DNA of 64,000 nt from Adenophora triphylla var. japonica. Its lineage: Eukaryota; Streptophyta; Magnoliopsida; Asterales; Campanulaceae. The translations under genes and the position numbers were made by a program. The stretch covers positions 1 through 64,000 of the forward strand of contig JAFEMH010007485.1 of NCBI GenBank assembly GCA_022495995.1. The letters are read 5' to 3'. This document shows positions 34,226-46,205 of this stretch, in pieces. Position 1 is the first letter of the stretch, and each line of letters starts with the position of its first letter. Below the pieces are notes generated by a model, which saw nothing but the letters and a program-made list of their open reading frames with translations, was not told the origin of the DNA and ran no database searches.

Positions 34226-34531
34226 CCCTCCTTCCCACCGATCTTAATAAAAATTTTCATTTTGGGCGTCCCGCCGATCTTAAGAATTCCAAAAATTGAA
34301 AGTTTTTATTATTTTTATACTCTTTCTACCCCACTCATTCTCTCTCCTACTTTACTTTTACACTCACAACATTCTCTCTCCTAACTATTCATCCCACTCA
34401 TTCTCTCTCCTATTTAATTTTTCACACTCACAACACTTCTTCCACTCATTCTCTCTCCTAATACTATAAAAATATTTCTTAATTCCCGTGTCATTTCATT
34501 TTTTCTTAAGCTGGGTGGGACAGAGGGAGTA
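34222..34531. mobile_element. Stowaway-type MITE
   Basis: About 310 bp from TACCCCCTCCTTCCCACC to GGTGGGACAGAGGGAGTA, terminal repeats facing, TA at both ends. Confidence 0.7.
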
Positions 34532-34536
34532 TATGA

Positions 34537-34884
34537 TTTTGTTAGGATACCCACCATAGGAGTATCCTAACAAGTGACCCATTATTTTTAGGACAAAAAT
34601 GTCTCTTATTTCTCAAAGCAATTATATGTATAATGAGGACAAAATTGTAATCATCAAAGAGAGAGAGAAAGAGGGATGTAGTATTAAATAAGAGAGAAAG
34701 AGAGAGAGAGTTAGTATTAAATAAGAGAGAGAGGGAGAGAAAGTTAGTATCTCTCTCTTTGATCCTTGATGATTACAATTTTGTCCCTATCATCTAATGC
34801 TTGCTTCGAGGAATGAGGGACATTTTTGTTCAAAAATAATGGGTCACTTGTTAGGATACTTCTATGGTGGGTATCCTAACAAAA
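34537..34884. mobile_element. Fold-back MITE with long terminal inverted repeats
   Basis: 348 bp. The left arm TTTTGTTAGGATACCCACC... to about 34640 is matched by the right arm ending ...TATCCTAACAAAA. A second inner pair (GATCATTACAATTTTGTCC-like) extends the fold, and a GAGA-rich loop (34660-34745) lies between. It sits exactly between two Stowaway-type elements. The superfamily is uncertain. Confidence 0.75.
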
Positions 34885-34890
34885 CTCATA

Positions 34891-35171
34891 TACTCCCTCC
34901 GTCCCACAATACTTGACACACTTTTTCATTTTGGGCGTCCCACTGATAAGTCACACTTCCTAAAATGGCAAAGAATCTTTACTATTCCCTCCACTCATTC
35001 TCTCTCCTACATTATTTTAATACTCACAACACCATTATAATTTACTATTCTCTCCACTCATTCTCTCTCCTACTTAACTATCTACACTCACAACACATCA
35101 ACCTTTTTACTTTTTCCTTAATTTCCGTGCGGAACAGTAACTGTGTCAAGTATTACGGGACGGAGGGAGTA
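34891..35171. mobile_element. Stowaway-type MITE
   Basis: 281 bp. TACTCCCTCCGTCCC at the left and GGGACGGAGGGAGTA at the right are perfect inverted repeats. The inversion extends inward (AATACTTGACAC / GTGTCAAGTATT). This is among the best preserved copies. Confidence 0.85.
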
Positions 35172-35180
35172 TATATATAC

Positions 35181-35468
35181 ACTCCCTCCGTTCCGACCCA
35201 ATGAAAACCAAATTTTTGGGCACACACAAATTAAGTAAGAGAGATAAAAAGTGGAAGAAAATGTTGTGAGTATGAAAAATTAAATAGAAGAGAGAATGAG
35301 TGGGAGGAATAGTGATTTGATTGGTGTTGTGAGTGTAAAAGTAAAATAGGAGAGAGAATGAGTGGGAAAAATAGTAAAGATTCCTTTCCATTTTGGGCAG
35401 TCTCCATTGTGCTGGGACGGATCAAAAAGAAAATAAGTCTTCATTATTGGACTGGGACGGAGGGAGTA
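35181..35468. mobile_element. Stowaway-type MITE
   Basis: ACTCCCTCCGTTCCGACCCA to CTGGGACGGAGGGAGTA; 288 bp. The interior is inverted relative to the previous element. Confidence 0.75.
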
Positions 35469-35712
35469 TATGTTTATTTTCTTAAAAGTTAAAAGGTTCT
35501 ATTTCCCCAACTTGCAATTCATCTTTTTTTATAATATTCATTACTCATATTTTTTTAATAAATATACATGTTTCTAAGTTAAAAATAAATATTGGGCAAT
35601 TAAACATTGTACAAATTACAAACATTATACAAACTTGTATAACAAATTTCTTAAAAGCATTGCAAATAATATTTATTATGGAACTCATTTACGAACTATT
35701 AAAAATATTTCA

Positions 35713-36093
35713 TACTCCATCCGTTCCATTCAAAAATACACATATTTTTATTTTGGATATTCCATTTAAAAACACACACCAAAAAAATGGAAACTTATAA
35801 TTACTTTTTTAACTATGAGACCCACTTGTTATATTTAAAATAACTATTCATTTACTATTCTGTATCCAAATTCTCTCTTTTACTTCAATTTTCATACTTA
35901 CAACACTCACTCTATTATACTCCATTTGTCCCACTGAAAAATAGTGGAGTTAGTGTTATAAGTATGAAACTGAGGTACGAGAGAAAATGTGGACAGTGAA
36001 TAGTAAGAAAATAGTTAATGTGAATATCACAAGTGGGTACATAAATAAAAAAGTATTAAAAATCTCTATTTTGTGAGTGAGAATGAGGAAGTA
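35713..36093. mobile_element. Degenerate Stowaway-type MITE
   Basis: Starts TACTCCATCCGTTCC and ends GAATGAGGAAGTA, with an inner TACTCCATTTGTCCC that may be the trace of a second insertion. Confidence 0.5.
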
Positions 36094-36570
36094 CATTTTT
36101 CTTAATTTCTGAAGTCAGTTTTATAACTTTTCGAGTGATTTTGAAGGGAAAAAAAAAACATATGCAAAGATAAGGCTGGAAATTTGTCACTTAATAAATC
36201 TACAGGAAAAAAGGGATTACATGATCTTGACCACTGTTGAGGGATAAGGCCGGAACTTCTAACCTTCTCAACAATTACCATCAATCAAAAGGCTGCAAAA
36301 ATAACACTGTAGGTACACAATGGTTCAAAGCCAAAACCAATGGGTAGTAAGCACATGGAACTCATCCTACCAATGGTTTCTTGCCACAACCCTGACAACA
36401 CAACACATCACTGACTAGAAATTGCATTAGTACTATAAAAATGTTCTTTTCTGGCTGATTGGTCTCCATCAAATCTGAGAGCTACAAAATCCAAGAGATA
36501 GAAAAAATGAACTGAATTTATTTGCTTTTTTGTATCCGTTATTCATAGAAACTGCCATCTTTGGTTTTAT

Positions 36571-36795
36571 TTTTTATTTTATTTTTTTATTTTTTTATTT
36601 TTTTATACCCTGGCTCCACGCTGCTGCTGAGGCTGCAAGCTCAGCAATGCTGCTTTCTTAATCGTTCAGATGTGCTCCGAAAGATTTCTAAGGATCCTGA
36701 AACTCATGATATATATTTTCACATATAAAATTCCCAGAGAAAATCGAACCTACGACCTTCCAAAAAGGAGACCGATTAACATACCACAAGAACTG
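36571..36795 (-). mobile_element. tRNA-derived SINE, minus strand
   Basis: On the minus strand: TTGTGGTATGTTAATCGG (A box), GGTTCGATTTTC (degenerate B box), then CATGAGTTTCAGGATCC, GCAGCATTGCTGAGCTTGC and an A/T-rich tail at 36571-36604. It belongs to the same family as the split SINE at 24532-27430 but is truncated before the conserved 3' half of that copy. No clear target duplication. Confidence 0.65.
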
Positions 36796-37023
36796 TCTTT
36801 CTTTTATCTTATTTTCTTTTCGTATCAAATCTATTCCAATATGGAAAATGTCCATAATTTCCATTTTCCCACACCTTGAATGCCTTCACTATTTGATGTC
36901 ACAATTTTGGCAATAACGGATATGAATCTGCTTCAACCAAATTTCTTCTTTTCCTTCATCTTACCCTCTTGATTTTGCCATATTATCTTTACTTATTTTG
37001 TGTGGCTGAGATCAATTAAAAAA

Positions 37024-37309
37024 TACTCCCTCCGTCCCATGTGAATGCAAACTTATTTCTATTTTAGTATGTTCTATATAAATGCAAACTGCCCAAAATA
37101 GAAACAAATTTATTATTTTATATTCACCCTACCCCACCCATTCATTCTCTCTCTTCATTTTCCACCATACAATTTATTCAACCAACCTACTACTAACTCC
37201 ACTCATTCTCTTTCTTCATTTCCTACCACACATTTTCATTATCTTAATAATATTTCTTAGTTATTGTGCCCACCAAAATGGTTTACATTCACATGGGACG
37301 GAGGGAGTA
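37024..37309. mobile_element. Stowaway-type MITE
   Basis: 286 bp with perfect TACTCCCTCCGTCCCATGTG / CACATGGGACGGAGGGAGTA terminal inverted repeats. Recently active by its good preservation. Confidence 0.85.
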
Positions 37310-37352
37310 TGTGAATCCCATCGAATTTAAAATATCTAATGATGGTGCAGGA

Positions 37353-38241
37353 ATGTGTTTGGGCTCAGGTATTGATGTCCAGCGAGATGATTGAGCTGAC
37401 TAGTGATCTGCACACCACAAGAAAAGAACCGTAAACTGCGCCGGGAATTTTCCGACAAGCCCCTCCGACGTGAGAATCAGTGAATGGACTGGAAAATAAC
37501 GATAATAGGAAGGTGTGCGTGTGTATACGTGAACATGCAAATAAGCATTACCTTAGTCCATGATCTTGTTCCCATATTTATAGTGGATGAGGTGATATTA
37601 GGATTTTCATCCATGATCCTGTTCCCATATTTATAGTGGAAGAGGTGATATTAGGGTTTTCATCTGAACCGTTGGATTGGGTTGCTGCCAATCGTTGGAT
37701 CATCTTGGTTCCCTAGGCGTACACGTGTCACGCCGTGATTGCTCCGCCTAAGCAAGGGTATTGTTGTGTCTGACACGGATAAGTGGTTTGCCTTATAAAG
37801 GAAAGTCAACCTGCACACCTTTTGGCGTTATTACTGCTTCCATGATTGCACGCACAGAATGTCTCAGTGTCAGGTCTGACTTTATCCCAATATAGCTAAT
37901 TAATCAAGCTTACTTATTTAGGAAGCTAAGTGAAGGGACGACCTGGAGCTGTATGTCCAGGAGGATCGTCGCCTTATCAAGACTCAACGAACGAGTGGAC
38001 GAGCGAGTTAGATCGCTCAATGGCGATGACCGTTGTTCCACGGAATGAATTCTAGCTTGTAATGGGAAGGCTCGTCGTTAGATGGGCTCGGTCGCTCATT
38101 GGCGACGACCGCCATCTAGTGTATCGACGGGCCATGTCTCCAAACCTTGATGGGCTTCCTTGGTCTTGATCCATTATTGGGTTTGTTGGGCCCCAGTCTC
38201 GTAGAGGTGCATTGGGTTTGGCCCATCACGAAATATCCCGT
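37353..38241 (-). mobile_element. Tat 3' LTR
   Basis: On the minus strand it begins TGAACGGGATATTTCGTGAT, after GAGTTGGGGGCCAC, a polypurine tract, and ends around GCCCAAACA (37353). Limits rest on TG...CA ends and are tentative at 37353. It contains two TATA boxes (see 37558-37663). Confidence 0.55.
37558..37663 (-). promoter_or_regulatory. Tandemly duplicated LTR core promoter
   Basis: Two adjacent 53-bp units (37558-37610 and 37611-37663) with 50 of 53 bases the same by eye. Each contains CCACTATAAATATGGG on the minus strand, so the TATA box is present twice. Confidence 0.75.
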
Positions 38242-38498
38242 TCAGTGGCCCCCAACTCATGGGTCGTCTTGACGGGCCAGGAGTTTGCGCTTTATTTTAG
38301 GGTTATCCGTACGACCGTCAATTTGAAATTTGAATTGTGATGACGTCAGCATTGATGACGTGGAGGGCTAGGATCCCTCCATTAATTGACACGCGTCCCG
38401 TGATGGGACATTCTCCTCGGAAATCACAGCGGGTATTTAATGCTCCCATCATTTCGCCGTTTGGATTTCCCAAGCACAAACCCTTCATCTTCCCCAAG

Positions 38499-38506
38499 TA
38501 TAAAAG
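38499..38506 (+). promoter_or_regulatory. TATA box for the antisense additional ORF
   Basis: TATAAAAG about 60 bases before the first open exon of the plus-strand gene and just outside the LTR, so the antisense gene appears to have its own promoter. Confidence 0.5.
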
Positions 38507-38559
38507 CTTCCCCCCTCCTCCATTTCAAACTTTTCGCATTAGAATCCTTTGAGAGCACT

Positions 38560-41500
38560 TAGCAAACAAAGATTTTCGGCAACCAGCAAGGAGTACTCCG
38601 GCCACCGTGCAAACGTTTTTCGACGACACTGATTGTTCTGGCTTCACCACCTTTAAGCAAACCGGTAGCGTGGATAAGGGATTTCTTCGACTTGCCGCCG
38701 TTAAATCCACCGGAAAACTCATCGGGAAATGCCTCTGCTCCCCCTTCTTCAGGTAATCCCTTTGATTGTTCTTTGTTTTCTGGGTTTTTCTTTGGGGTTT
38801 AGAAATTTGTTTAATGGGGCCCAGAACTATAAGCTTTGAGAGATGGGTTAAGTTTGGCTTTGGGTTAAATCAAAGGATATACAAATGTGCTAGGGGCATT
38901 TGGAAAGAGATTCATTTGGCTGAATGCTCCTCAATCTTGGTAAAATTTGGATTTGAGAATGAGCCGTTGGAATTTCCAGTTGGTGAGGTTCTTGGGGAAT
39001 TTGAGGAAAACGACCCAAGGATAACGCCCTTCAGGTCAATGAACGACCTACCTAATCACATACGAGTCAACTACTCCTTGTCCCGTCGTGATTCACTTAG
39101 GAGTTTGGTCTCAGGGGAATCTAGGTTTCCTTTAGATAGGTCGTCACCTCAGGATGTTAGGACTGATTCCCTTGCTCTTTCTTGTTTTGTAGCAATGGAT
39201 CACGACGGCCGTTCCAACCAAACAAACCCAGATGTCAACAAGGCCAGCACCAGCACTGGGGGTACCCAGATAGTTAATGCCTTTCATACCAGTGTACGAG
39301 CTGGGAGGAATAAAAGAGGCTTTGGAGCCGGGGCAGAGGGGAGATGGGCTCTACCCAAAATCTTCCTCAAGAGGCCAGATGTCGGGAAGCAAATGGTTGA
39401 CGCCCTACGAGACTCCTTCAGAGTTCAAGCTTCGACGTATAGGCTTGAGTACCTTAGTCTGGCTGAGTATGAGCCTCGTCGTCAATCCTTACTGACCAGC
39501 AAGGAGAAGGTGGCATTTTTTTTATAAACAATTTGAGTTTGGCTTGAGGTTGCCCCTAGACCCCTTCATCAATGAATTCTTGGAGGATTCAGCTTGTGTG
39601 CCCATGGAGGTCAGCGCCAACGCCGTTAGAATTTTGTCCGGCTTCATCGTCGTTTGCAGATTCCTTGGCTACGAGCCATGTAACAAAGTATTCCGCCAAT
39701 ATTACCGGACGACCCGGTCTACCCTGAAAGGAAAATCTGTGGTGAGTGTGTCCTCAATCAGAAACGTACGAAGCTTGTTCTTGGACACTCAAAATAAGGT
39801 GTATGGTTGGGATAACCATATGATTCTGGTGGAGAGCAGAGTAGGTTGGCATTTTCCTTTCCCGGAGGGCCACAAGATGGTTACGGACGAGCACGTTTTT
39901 CAGGCTCCGTGGGCCGACGAGCTGAAGGGTAAGATCGATGATTTGCTATACCTTGGGTGGGTCTCGTATAAAGACATTGAGGCTTCCCAATGGAGATACA
40001 TTAGGGCAGGCATGATGTCTAAGCCGTCGATAGGCCCCGAACCCTTGGTGAAAATCGATCTTGATGCCCGCTATCCTGTCTGGGTTGTTCACAACGAGTT
40101 GACCTGGGAGGAGAATTGTATAACTTGCGCGGCGGCACGCTCTGGTCGTCTGGAAGATCGTTGTGCAAACCTTGAAATGACTGGGGGTTGGGCTCTTATT
40201 GCTTTTTCTATTCTGATACATTTGTCTTTTGTCTCGTCGTAAGCAACAACTTAACCTTTTTACCTCTTCGTTTTGCAGTTCTTACTCAAGCCGACGTTGA
40301 CAAGATCGAAGCAAGAATAATGAGTGGAGCAATCCGAGCCAATGACAGGGGATCCAAAAAGAAATATAGGGCTGCCTCCAATGCTATACTGGATCATCAG
40401 GAGAAGATGACGACGAGGAACGATGAGCTTCCCAAGGACACTATGGGCGCCATTCCTTTGATCGAGAGGGAGCCCGTTGTTGGGGGGCTCAACACTGGAG
40501 GTCGTCAAGCTTTTGTGGATGCACCTGAGAGAGTCTCTGTTGGTGCTGAAGTTGAGACAAGTGCCGCCGACGATGTTGGGAACCAAATGATCGTCGTTGA
40601 CGGAGGGGAGCATATCAATGTTGAAACGGTGGGGAGCTCAGATTCAAACCCGGAGCTGTGTGAGGCCGGCGGCCAGGCCTCCAGAAAAAGGAAAGAGCAT
40701 CCGGTTGGCTCTGGAGGAGAGAGAGAAAAAAACAAGAAAATCAACAATGACCCACCCAGCTCATCCGAACCCTCTACTCCACGGGCTGAAACTCCTGGCT
40801 CGTCTTCAGGGGCCTTGACCAAGGCGAAGGCCAAAGAGATGGCGACTTTGATTGCTAAGGCCTCTCCAATAGCTGGGGTTCCCTATCTGATGAGGAATGG
40901 TAACCCACTTCTGTTGGGGACGGCCATGACCAGACGGGGCAGGGACGTTGATCTGACTCGTCAGATGAAGGAGGCCAAGCTCACTGCCGAGACCTATCAC
41001 GCCCGTCTCGGGCTGATCCAGACTGAGGTAATTCAAATTTATGCTTTTATGATTCTCTCGTCTTCTCATACTTGTATTAACAATCTTATTGTTGCAGCTG
41101 TCGTCGATGATGGATGCCATGACATCTGACTTCAGGGCATGTCTTGACACCGAGCAACGGGGCAGCGAGCGACTGATTCAGGCCGTCGGTGATAAGGGGA
41201 CGGCTGAGCAGAAGTTAAAAGAAGCTGAGACCAATGTAGGAGAGCTAACTGTTGCCTACGAGTCTTTAATGGCTCAGAAGAATGAGATTTTGAAGGAGGT
41301 TGACATCTTGAAGGATGGGAAAGCCAAGGCCGAGGCTGTTTCGAAGATTTTTCAAAATGGCCTTCGTGTCGCTGAGACTAAGATCACGAAGATGACAACT
41401 GACCTCGATGCTGCACGTGCCCAGATCGAAAAGATGAAGACGGACTATGATGCTGCCTTGGTCCAAGTCAGACTTGACGCTGTTAAGGAGTTTAAGGAGG

Positions 41501-41859
41501 GCGGTGAATGTCTCTTAATGATTACAGAGAAGGCTAGAGGTTTTTTCAAGGACGGGGCCAAGCATCTGGGTAGGCGGCTCCTTGTGGATCCGAAGATAAA
41601 GGACCTGCTTTCTACGAGGGAGCTGGCCGATCTCTGCACTGAGGAGTCGTATGATCAAGAGGCTCGTTCAGTCCATCCTCTCATTCCATATACTGACAAT
41701 GATTTTCTTATCATCAGAGAAGATGACGAGAAGGATGGGAAGGACGAGTGGTTAGCCCCTGTCGTCAACCCAAGGAATTTCGATGCCTACTATGCCCATT
41801 TCATCGAAGGTAGTCCTGATCCTGACATGCCTCCAGCCGATGCCAATGACCAACAATAA
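38560..41859 (+). pseudogene. Antisense additional ORF of a Tat element (putative gypsy-type transposon domain)
   Basis: A spliced gene on the strand opposite to pol. The first open segment ends at a donor CAG/GTAATC (about 38754). A long exon spans about 38766-40160 with LPLDPFINEFLEDSACVP, VRILSGFIVVCRFLGYEP and EENCITCAA, the signature of the putative gypsy-type transposon domain (PF04195 type). Then come an exon 40279-41027 (Ser/Lys/Glu-rich) and a last exon 41098-41859, a coiled coil (ETNVGELTVAYESLMAQK) with acidic C-terminus. Acceptors TTTTGCAG and TTGTTGCAG and the donor GAG/GTAATT at 41028 are clear. One break: a T8 run at 39514-39521 shifts the frame by one base, so the gene is probably inactive. 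Function unknown. Confidence 0.7.
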
Positions 41860-42653
41860 TTTGCCTTTTTGAGATGGATTGTAATGTCGTAAACAATTAT
41901 TCATCTTGATTTTGTGGTTTCAAACAATGTTTCAGACAATTTTTAATTTTTGTTATGTAATTGACCCGTTTCCTCGTAGTTTAGAGGGGGTCGTACAATT
42001 TGTTTGATGTTTTGGTTATTCAATGCCTTTGCTTTCTGTTTGTTAATCTGTATGTTAATGTAGATAGCATGTGATAACTTATTAAATGAGTTAGTTTGAG
42101 GACAAGTGTATATGGTCGTTGTAAGAGACGACCAAAACATGGGCCGTCCTAATGTGACTGACCCTTGTTCATACTTGTGTTTTCTCAACTTCTCGATGGC
42201 TCGTAGGAATAGTATGAAGGTCCGAAGATGTTTGCTCGTAGGCAAGATTCTACATACGAGTCGTCTTATTCCGTTATAGTGATCGACAAAGTCTGGCTTC
42301 GTCTAACCTTTATACTTGGCTAAAGTGAGTGTAAGTATCGAAGTCTTGGCTTCGACTGATCTTTATACTTTATCAAAGTGATTGTAGGGGTCGAAGTTTT
42401 GGCTTCAACCAGTCTAAGTTTCTTGAGATTGTAGAGAATGTTCAATAAAGCGACAAGTTTCCATTGATAATCTCTGTTCAACAACGATATTACATTGACA
42501 TCTAATCGCTTTTTAAACTGCTGGGATTTATAGTCTATCCCTTACAAACTTCCAAACACTTCAAAAATTTCTTTTGACAAGAGTTAAATAAAGAACCACA
42601 AGTGAGGTGCCCTGAGGGGGCTGATAGGTGACGACGATCTTAGAAATAATACT

Positions 42654-43745
42654 TCATGAGGTGGTTGGCGTGCCACGGATGTTTGAGCTGTTCACCAGTT
42701 GGCTTAGCAAGGCGATATGCCCCTTCTCTAACCACACTGGTGACAATGTAAGGTCCTTCCCAGTTGGGGGAGAGTTTGTTCTGACGGGCCTTGAGTCCGT
42801 TGCTTCAATTTTTCTAAGGACGTGATCTCCGACTTTGAAAATTCTTTTCTTCACTTTCTTATCATGGTACGCCTTGGTTCTTTTCTTGTAATTCTCCATC
42901 CTTAATTGAGCGTCCAATCGTCGCTCGTCCACAAGGTCAAGGTCGACCTGTCTGTTGTGGATATTCTTCTCAATGTCGTAGAGAGCCACTCGATCAGTTG
43001 GAAGCTGAAGCTCGGCGGGAGCCATGGCCTCAGAGCCATAGGCCAAAGCAAATGGGGTTTCCCCCGTAGGCCCCCGGGTGGTTGTGCGGACTGCCCAGAG
43101 TGCTGAAGGGAGTTCGTCCAACCATCTTGTGTCTCGTCCTTCAAGATTTTTACATAAAGCTGACAAGACGAGTTTGTTTGCTGCTTCAGCTTGCCCATTG
43201 CCTTGGGGATAGGCAACAGACGACTTGGAGTGCTTGACGCCCATTCTGTTCAACTCTTGTTCGAACTTCCGCGAAAATTGTAGGGCGTTGTCAGAAACAA
43301 TTACCCTTGGGATTCCAAAACGGCACCATATTGAGTCGTGGATAAAGCTTAGGGCATTGTTTTCTGTGATTTTGTTCAGGGCTTTGGCCTCCACCCACTT
43401 AGAAAAATAATCAACTGCCACAATCACATGCTTCACTCCTCCCTTAGCCTGTGGGAAAGGCCCAATCAAGTCCACATCCCACATGTCAAATGGCCAAGCT
43501 GCCACGACTAGGGTTTGCTCCATCGTCGAAAGCTTCGGGAGGTCAGCGAACCGTTGGCAAGTGTCACATTTCTTCATAAATTGCTTGGCATCCTCTCGAA
43601 GATGGGGCCAGTAGTACCCCATGGTGATTAACTTGTCAGCCAATGTACGGGCCCCAGAATGGCCCCCACATTCTCCTTGATTTACTTCAAAAAACAGCTT
43701 AACCACTTTGTCAGGGTGGACGCACTTCAACAGTGGCTTGGTGAT
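42654..43745 (-). pseudogene. Tat integrase
   Basis: Inserts retrotransposon cDNA into the genome. Zinc-binding HHCC region: H in GECGGHSGARTLADKL and C in KKCDTCQRFADL. Catalytic core: D in DMWDVDLIGPF, D in VIVSDNALQF, E in NGQAEAANKL. Then come RWLDELPSALWAVRTT and the GDHVLRKIEATDSRP start of the C-terminal domain, after which the frame departs from the family pattern near 42780. A stop of the CGA-to-TGA type at 43746-43748 separates it from RNase H. Confidence 0.75.
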
Positions 43746-44427
43746 GGATCATCTATAGAGTTCGCCCTCTACGACCGAGAATCGGGCGGCCTTCCTCTTG
43801 ATTTGCGGTGCCAATACTTCATCAGTTGGTAGCTCGTCTTTTTCAATGAAGGCCTTCAGCTCGTCAATCCAACACCTTGGGCCGTCTCCCATGCACATAA
43901 TCTTCACCCGATCGTAGGCCAGCTGTTCGAGGTAGGCCAGGTGTTGGCCATGTCCATCCTCCGGCAATTGATCAGTGGCCAACTTAGAGAGCGGGTCGTC
44001 ATGTTCATTATCTTCTCTGGCTATTCTCTGGATGGCCCAAAATTCTATCCCCTGAATTATCTCGCCAACCAAGGCATGATACTTCTGCAGGGTGGAGTCG
44101 ACGACCTGGTAGTCTCCACGAACTTGGTTTACAATTAACTGAGAATCACAGAAAGCCGCAATCTTAGTAGCCCCAAAACACTTAGCGTACTCAATCGCTG
44201 CTACAAGTGCTTCATACTCCACCTGGTTGTTTGACGCCTGAAATTTGAACCTCAATACTTCTTCAAAAACCGTGCCACTTTCTGGCTCGACGAGCACAAT
44301 CCCCGCCCCACTGAGATCTCTTGTTGCTGATCCATCTGAAAAAACCTTCCAACATCCGACGGGTAAAACCAATTCCTCCGGCTTGTCGTCGACCTGTTTT
44401 CCCTTGTTCATCTTTTGTGGTGGCCTT
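43746..44427 (-). pseudogene. Tat RNase H (archaeal type)
   Basis: Degrades the RNA strand during reverse transcription. Motifs: FSDGSATRDLSGAGIVL (first Asp), EYEALVAAIEYAKCFGA (Glu), FCDSQLIVNQVRGDY (Asp). The end carries IAREDNEHDDPLSKLA, where the last acidic residue (DNEHDD) replaces the usual NxxADxLSKLA. The Tat lineage typically carries this second, archaeal-type RNase H. In frame with RT upstream, across a stop near 44427, and with integrase downstream. Confidence 0.7.
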
Positions 44428-44429
44428 TA

Positions 44430-46205
44430 GTCGTCGTCAACGGTAAACGACGTCTCAACCAGGAAATCGGCCAGGGCTTGGGCTTGTAAGGTCTTCCTTG
44501 CCATATATCGGATGTCAAACTCCGTCAGTTCAATGCTCCAATTCAGTAAACGACCAGAGCTCTCAGGGCGATGTAAGATCTTGCGCAGTGGGGCATTTGT
44601 GTATACAACAATGGGGTGGGCTGAGAAATAAGCTCGTAGCTTTCATGCTATAATGACGAGAGCATAAGCTATTTTCTCAGCGTTAAAGTAACGTGTTTCT
44701 ACATCCGATAAAGCCTTGCTTACGTAGTACACTGGCCTCTGTATCCCACCTTCCTCTCTAACCATCACGGCAGCGACGGCCTTGTCACTCGCCGAGAGGT
44801 ATACATAAAGGTCTTCTCCCGCAACGGGACTGCTGAGGAGTGGTGGGGAGCCAAGGTACTCTTTAAGCTGGCTGAATGACTTGGAACATTCCTCTGTCCA
44901 TTCAAAATTTTTGGCACCACGGAGAGCTTTGAAAAATGGAAGTGATCTCTCGGCGGATTTGGAAATGAAATGACCCAAAGCCGCGACTCGTCCATTCAGC
45001 CGCTGGACTTCCTTGATGCTCGTAGGTTCGGCCATGTCAATTAAGGCCTTGATTTTTTTGGGGTTGGCTTCAATTCCCTGTTGTGAAAGCATGAACCCCA
45101 AGAATTTTCCCGCAGCAACTCCAAAGACACACTTGGCCGGGTTGAGCACCATATCATTTGCTCAAAGGTTGGTGAAGGTTTGCTGGAGGTCGTCTACATG
45201 TTTTATCTTTCTCGACTTGACGACCATGTCGTCGATATATGCCTCCAAGTTGTCACCGAGATGTCCTTTGAAGACCTTATTGATCATCCTCTGGTACGTT
45301 GATCCGGCATTTTTTAGCCCAAAGGGCATCTTAGTATAGCAATAGGTTCCCCCTGCGGCCTGGAAGGCCGTCTTTGGAATGTCTTCTTCGGCCATCTTTA
45401 TTTGGTGATAGCCAGAATACGCGTCCAGAAAGCTCAAGGTCGTATGACCACCCACAGAGTCGACAAGCTTTTCGATTCTAGGCAGGGGGTAACTGTCTTT
45501 TGGGCATGCCAAATTCAGGTCGGTGAAATCCACGCACAGTCTCCACTTTCTATTGGGTTTTTTGACCAGAACCACATTAGCCAACCACGTCGTGAACCTA
45601 GCATCCACGATAATTCCAGCACTCAGTAGCTTCTCAATCTCTTGCTTTATGGCGACCTCCTTCTCAGCTGAAAAAATTCTGCACCTTTGCTCCTTGAACT
45701 TCATTGTGGGATTCACTCCGAGCCTATGGACGACCACATCTTCTCTAATACCCTTCATGTCTTCAACTCTCCATGCAAAAACGTCGAGGTTTTGTTTAAG
45801 TAGGGAGATTATCTTTTCCCTCTCCTCAGTATTTAACTGAGATCCCAGTTTAATTTTTTACTCTGGATAGTTTGGGTTAATGATTAACTCCGTTAGCTCG
45901 TCGGCCGACTTCATTTCAGGAGCATCGTCTCTAAAGTCTATGGATTCGATAACAATTTCTTTGATTTTCTTTCTTGCCTCGGGGGTGAGGTCTGGAACCT
46001 CGTCTTCAATCAGCTTTTCTAGCTCGGCCCCCGATTCATGGGTGACCAAAAGTTGCGGAGCTGCAGCTTGGTCGTCCTTGAATTTTTCAGCAAAGGCTTC
46101 TGGGTCATCTACACACTTGATGGTGGAAACATTGGAATAGGAGGTCGTCGTTTGTTTGATTGACCTAGAGAGCTTCACGATTTGATCTGGGTCGTCTATT
46201 TCAAC
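44430..46205 (-). pseudogene. Tat reverse transcriptase with pre-RT segment
   Basis: RNA-dependent DNA polymerase. The segment 45858-46205 is the acidic linker upstream of RT. RT motifs: KPNRKWRLCVDFTDLN, YPLPRIEKLVD, YSGYHQIKM, MPFGLKNAGSTYQRM and the catalytic EAYIDDMVVKS (about 45205-45240), then LNPAKCVFGV, LGFMLSQQGIEANP and the thumb/connection and bacterial-type RNase H-like remains (VYYVSKALSDVETRY). In-frame stops at about 45855 (TAA), 45159 (TGA) and 44640 (TGA) break it without any frameshift. Confidence 0.75.

Noticed and set aside
33600..35425. Several open frames rich in Ser, Leu and Phe with HSFSL repeats
   Set aside because: They lie in MITE sequence, where CTCATTCTCTCTCC repeats give similar peptides in many frames. 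No domain is present.
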